Below, piece after piece: positions 24,140-25,140 of a stretch of DNA of 25,140 bases; the first letter of the stretch is position 1, and each line of letters starts with the position of its first letter. The notes beneath the pieces are model-generated. The model saw only the letters and a list, made by a program, of their open reading frames with translations. It had not been told where the DNA came from and searched no databases. The stretch lies in contig JALPMN010000588.1 in NCBI GenBank assembly GCA_024243835.1, positions 1 through 25,140 of the forward strand. Reading direction: 5' to 3'. The position numbers and the translations under genes were made by a program. The DNA comes from Enteropsectra breve (taxonomy: Eukaryota; Microsporidia).

Positions 24140-24142
24140 GGG
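24140..24142 (-). promoter_or_regulatory. CCC element abutting the start of the 520-aa gene
   Basis: On the minus strand AACCCATG places CCC directly before the start codon. AAAAATTT lies about 15 bases further upstream. Confidence 0.5.
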
Positions 24143-24506
24143 TTACTATTTTTGTAAAAATTTGAAAGCTAACAGGTCAGCTAAAATACTTTTACACTAC
24201 AAAAAAAATCAAGTCAGAGCCAGGCCCCTTTACAGGCTGAATTTTAGGTTAAGACAAAATTTTTACCTTTTACCGCTATAATGAGGTTCCAAAAGCTAAA
24301 GAACGAATAATTAAAGCAGCAGTTATTAAATATTAAATCAAGAGTTGTTATTACATGTTGTATGCCAAAATGAAAAACCCCTTTGTCGTATTTATAAAAT
24401 ACAATATAAAGAACCCCGATGGATCCGAGAACAGAAAACCAACTAAACAATAAAATACATTTTGACACCTTTTATTTTCACTTATGTGATTTGAAAGAAT
24501 TGACTC

Positions 24507-24536
24507 TCGTCTTTCGTATGATAGCCCGAGACACGA
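24507..24536. repeat. Imperfect stem-loop with GC-rich arms
   Basis: TCGTCTTTCG (24507-24516) pairs with CGAGACACGA (24527-24536), with one mismatch and one G-T wobble, around a 10-base loop. It is notable because the surrounding DNA is very AT-rich. Confidence 0.5.
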
Positions 24537-24699
24537 ACCATTGATAAAACTTCACAAAAAAGATATTAAAAAGATATAAAAAAAATAAGTTGAGTCCATC
24601 TTATAAATTTCACATTTTGCTATAAAATTACTGAGTTCTCTTAAAGAGAATCAGAAATAAGGGTTATTTAAAAATCAAAATGATGTAGATTGTTAGCAG

Positions 24700-24722
24700 A
24701 AGAACAGGCTTGCCTTGTTCTT
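24700..24722. repeat. Strong short hairpin upstream of the 24771 ORF
   Basis: AAGAACA (24700-24706) pairs with TGTTCTT (24716-24722), and GG with CC inside, leaving one bulged T and a CTTG loop. It lies 48 bases before the CCC-ATG at 24768-24773. Confidence 0.55.
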
Positions 24723-24770
24723 AATACCTTTATTATTTAAAGTTATTTATTCTGCTAATCATTTTTGCCC

Positions 24771-24914
24771 ATGAAAAGATTAATTAAATTATTAAACAAG
24801 GAAGAATCTTTTGTAATGTGTGACAGGGTTCACCTATGTGCTTTGGCACATGAGGATGAGCAATCCACAATGTGCACTTGTCATACTACTAAAAAATTGA
24901 GTTTTTTGATTTAA
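24771..24914 (+). CDS. Possible 47-aa Cys/His-containing small protein
   Basis: The ATG at 24771 is preceded directly by CCC (24768-24770), the context of most genes here. The product starts MKRLIKLLNKEESFVMCDRV and has C17, C23, H27, C35, C37 and H38, which could in principle bind zinc. It ends at TAA 24912-24914. No family is recognised, and the same stretch folds into a strong RNA-like structure (24818-24886), so the region may instead be non-coding. The start context is the main reason for listing it. Confidence 0.35.
   Translation: MKRLIKLLNKEESFVMCDRVHLCALAHEDEQSTMCTCHTTKKLSFLI
24818..24886. repeat. Three-way-junction-like inverted repeat structure
   Basis: Outer arms GTGTGACA (24818-24825) and TGTCATAC (24879-24886) pair over 8 bases with one G-T wobble. 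Inside, CCT+ATGTGC (24833-24841) pairs with GCACAT+AGG (24846-24855, one bulged G) around TTTG. GGAT/ATCC (24854-24866) forms an alternative small hairpin that shares two bases with the first. Nested pairings of this kind are rare in the rest of the window. Confidence 0.5.
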
Positions 24915-25140
24915 TTTAATATACCGTTTGTATATACCGTTAATAATGCGCATCAGGATTCTTACGTTTGATGCTTGAAATTTTATGAGCATTTCATGTC
25001 GTATAAATATTAGAATAATTAAATGTCACCGGCCCAATAGGATCCAGTCTGAATAGGATTCCTTTTAATTTTTTTCTTAATTTTTCCTTCCTTAAAAGTA
25101 AATTTCACAGCTCTAATTCTATTGACATTTCAGCTAATTC
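24915..25140. other. Right-edge AT-rich tail
   Basis: No gene, repeat or RNA is supported in these 226 bases. A neighbouring gene may begin just beyond the edge. Confidence 0.45.

Larger units (their letters stand above)
24143..24770. other. Right-end spacer with several hairpins
   Basis: About 630 bases without a supported gene. It carries an imperfect 10-bp stem at 24507-24536, a perfect 7-bp inverted repeat around one base at 24636-24650 (TTCTCTTAAAGAGAA) and a strong 10-bp stem at 24700-24722. A 74-codon hydrophobic minus frame (24244-24468) has no start motif and is probably spurious. Confidence 0.5.

Noticed and set aside
24244..24468. 74-codon hydrophobic minus ORF
   Set aside because: No start motif; composition typical of random AT-rich DNA, though a small membrane protein cannot be fully excluded.
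24843..24868. Resemblance to an RNA-phage coat-protein operator hairpin (ACATGAGGAT)
   Set aside because: Only ten bases agree and the pairing partner differs; a coincidence in a cellular genome.
1..25140. tRNA, rRNA or CRISPR loci
   Set aside because: B-box-like strings were found only inside coding sequence (eL19, CCT5) without a cloverleaf; the tandem arrays have no spacers, so they are not CRISPR arrays.

Overview
The window looks like a stretch of microsporidian nuclear chromosome, from an obligate intracellular, fungus-related parasite. All recognisable genes are eukaryotic and intronless as read. Many encode shortened versions of eukaryotic proteins: a Utp22/Nrap of 525 aa, a RING protein of the RNF10 family of 214 aa, an eL19 of 168 aa. 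Most start codons are preceded within a few bases by a C-rich CCC-like element, often with an AAATTTT element just upstream, which is the start-site arrangement described for microsporidia. Several polyadenylation-like AATAAA hexamers overlap or touch stop codons. The genus cannot be fixed from the sequence alone. Intergenic gaps of 0.3 to 1 kb mean this is not one of the most compacted species.

Layout, left to right. A partial thymidine kinase runs off the left edge (minus). TFIIB (minus) and ribosomal protein eL19 (plus) diverge from a 0.68-kb spacer holding two good hairpins. An unrecognised 152-aa protein and the Rcl1-like ribosome-biogenesis factor follow (both minus). Next come a 60-aa protein resembling the Cir_N domain of splicing factors, an RNF10/Mag2-like RING protein, an Rrn7/TAF1B-like Pol I initiation factor, a possible 44-aa protein, and chaperonin CCT5 (all plus). 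Two tandem arrays (6 x 23 bp and 6 x 17 bp) lie behind CCT5. Utp22 (plus) converges on a degenerate-FHA/AT-hook protein (minus). A gene-free kilobase is followed by ribosomal protein uL18 (L5, minus), a 6 x 32 bp array just upstream of its promoter, and a cullin (minus). Sec63 (plus) diverges from the cullin and converges on an unrecognised 520-aa protein with a possible signal peptide and zinc knuckle (minus). The last kilobase has no clear large gene but several strong hairpins and one 47-aa ORF with a perfect CCC-ATG context.

By theme: transcription initiation (TFIIB, Rrn7-like), ribosome production and surveillance (eL19, uL18, Rcl1, Utp22, RNF10-like), protein folding and secretion (CCT5, Sec63), ubiquitin ligation (cullin, RING protein), and nucleotide salvage (thymidine kinase). 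They appear to be unlinked housekeeping genes, not one cluster-encoded system. The points most worth checking are a Sec63 J domain with no HPD tripeptide, an FHA-like domain that has lost its phosphopeptide-binding residues but is joined to AT-hooks, the putatively secreted orphan protein, and a structured region near the right edge that may be a non-coding RNA.
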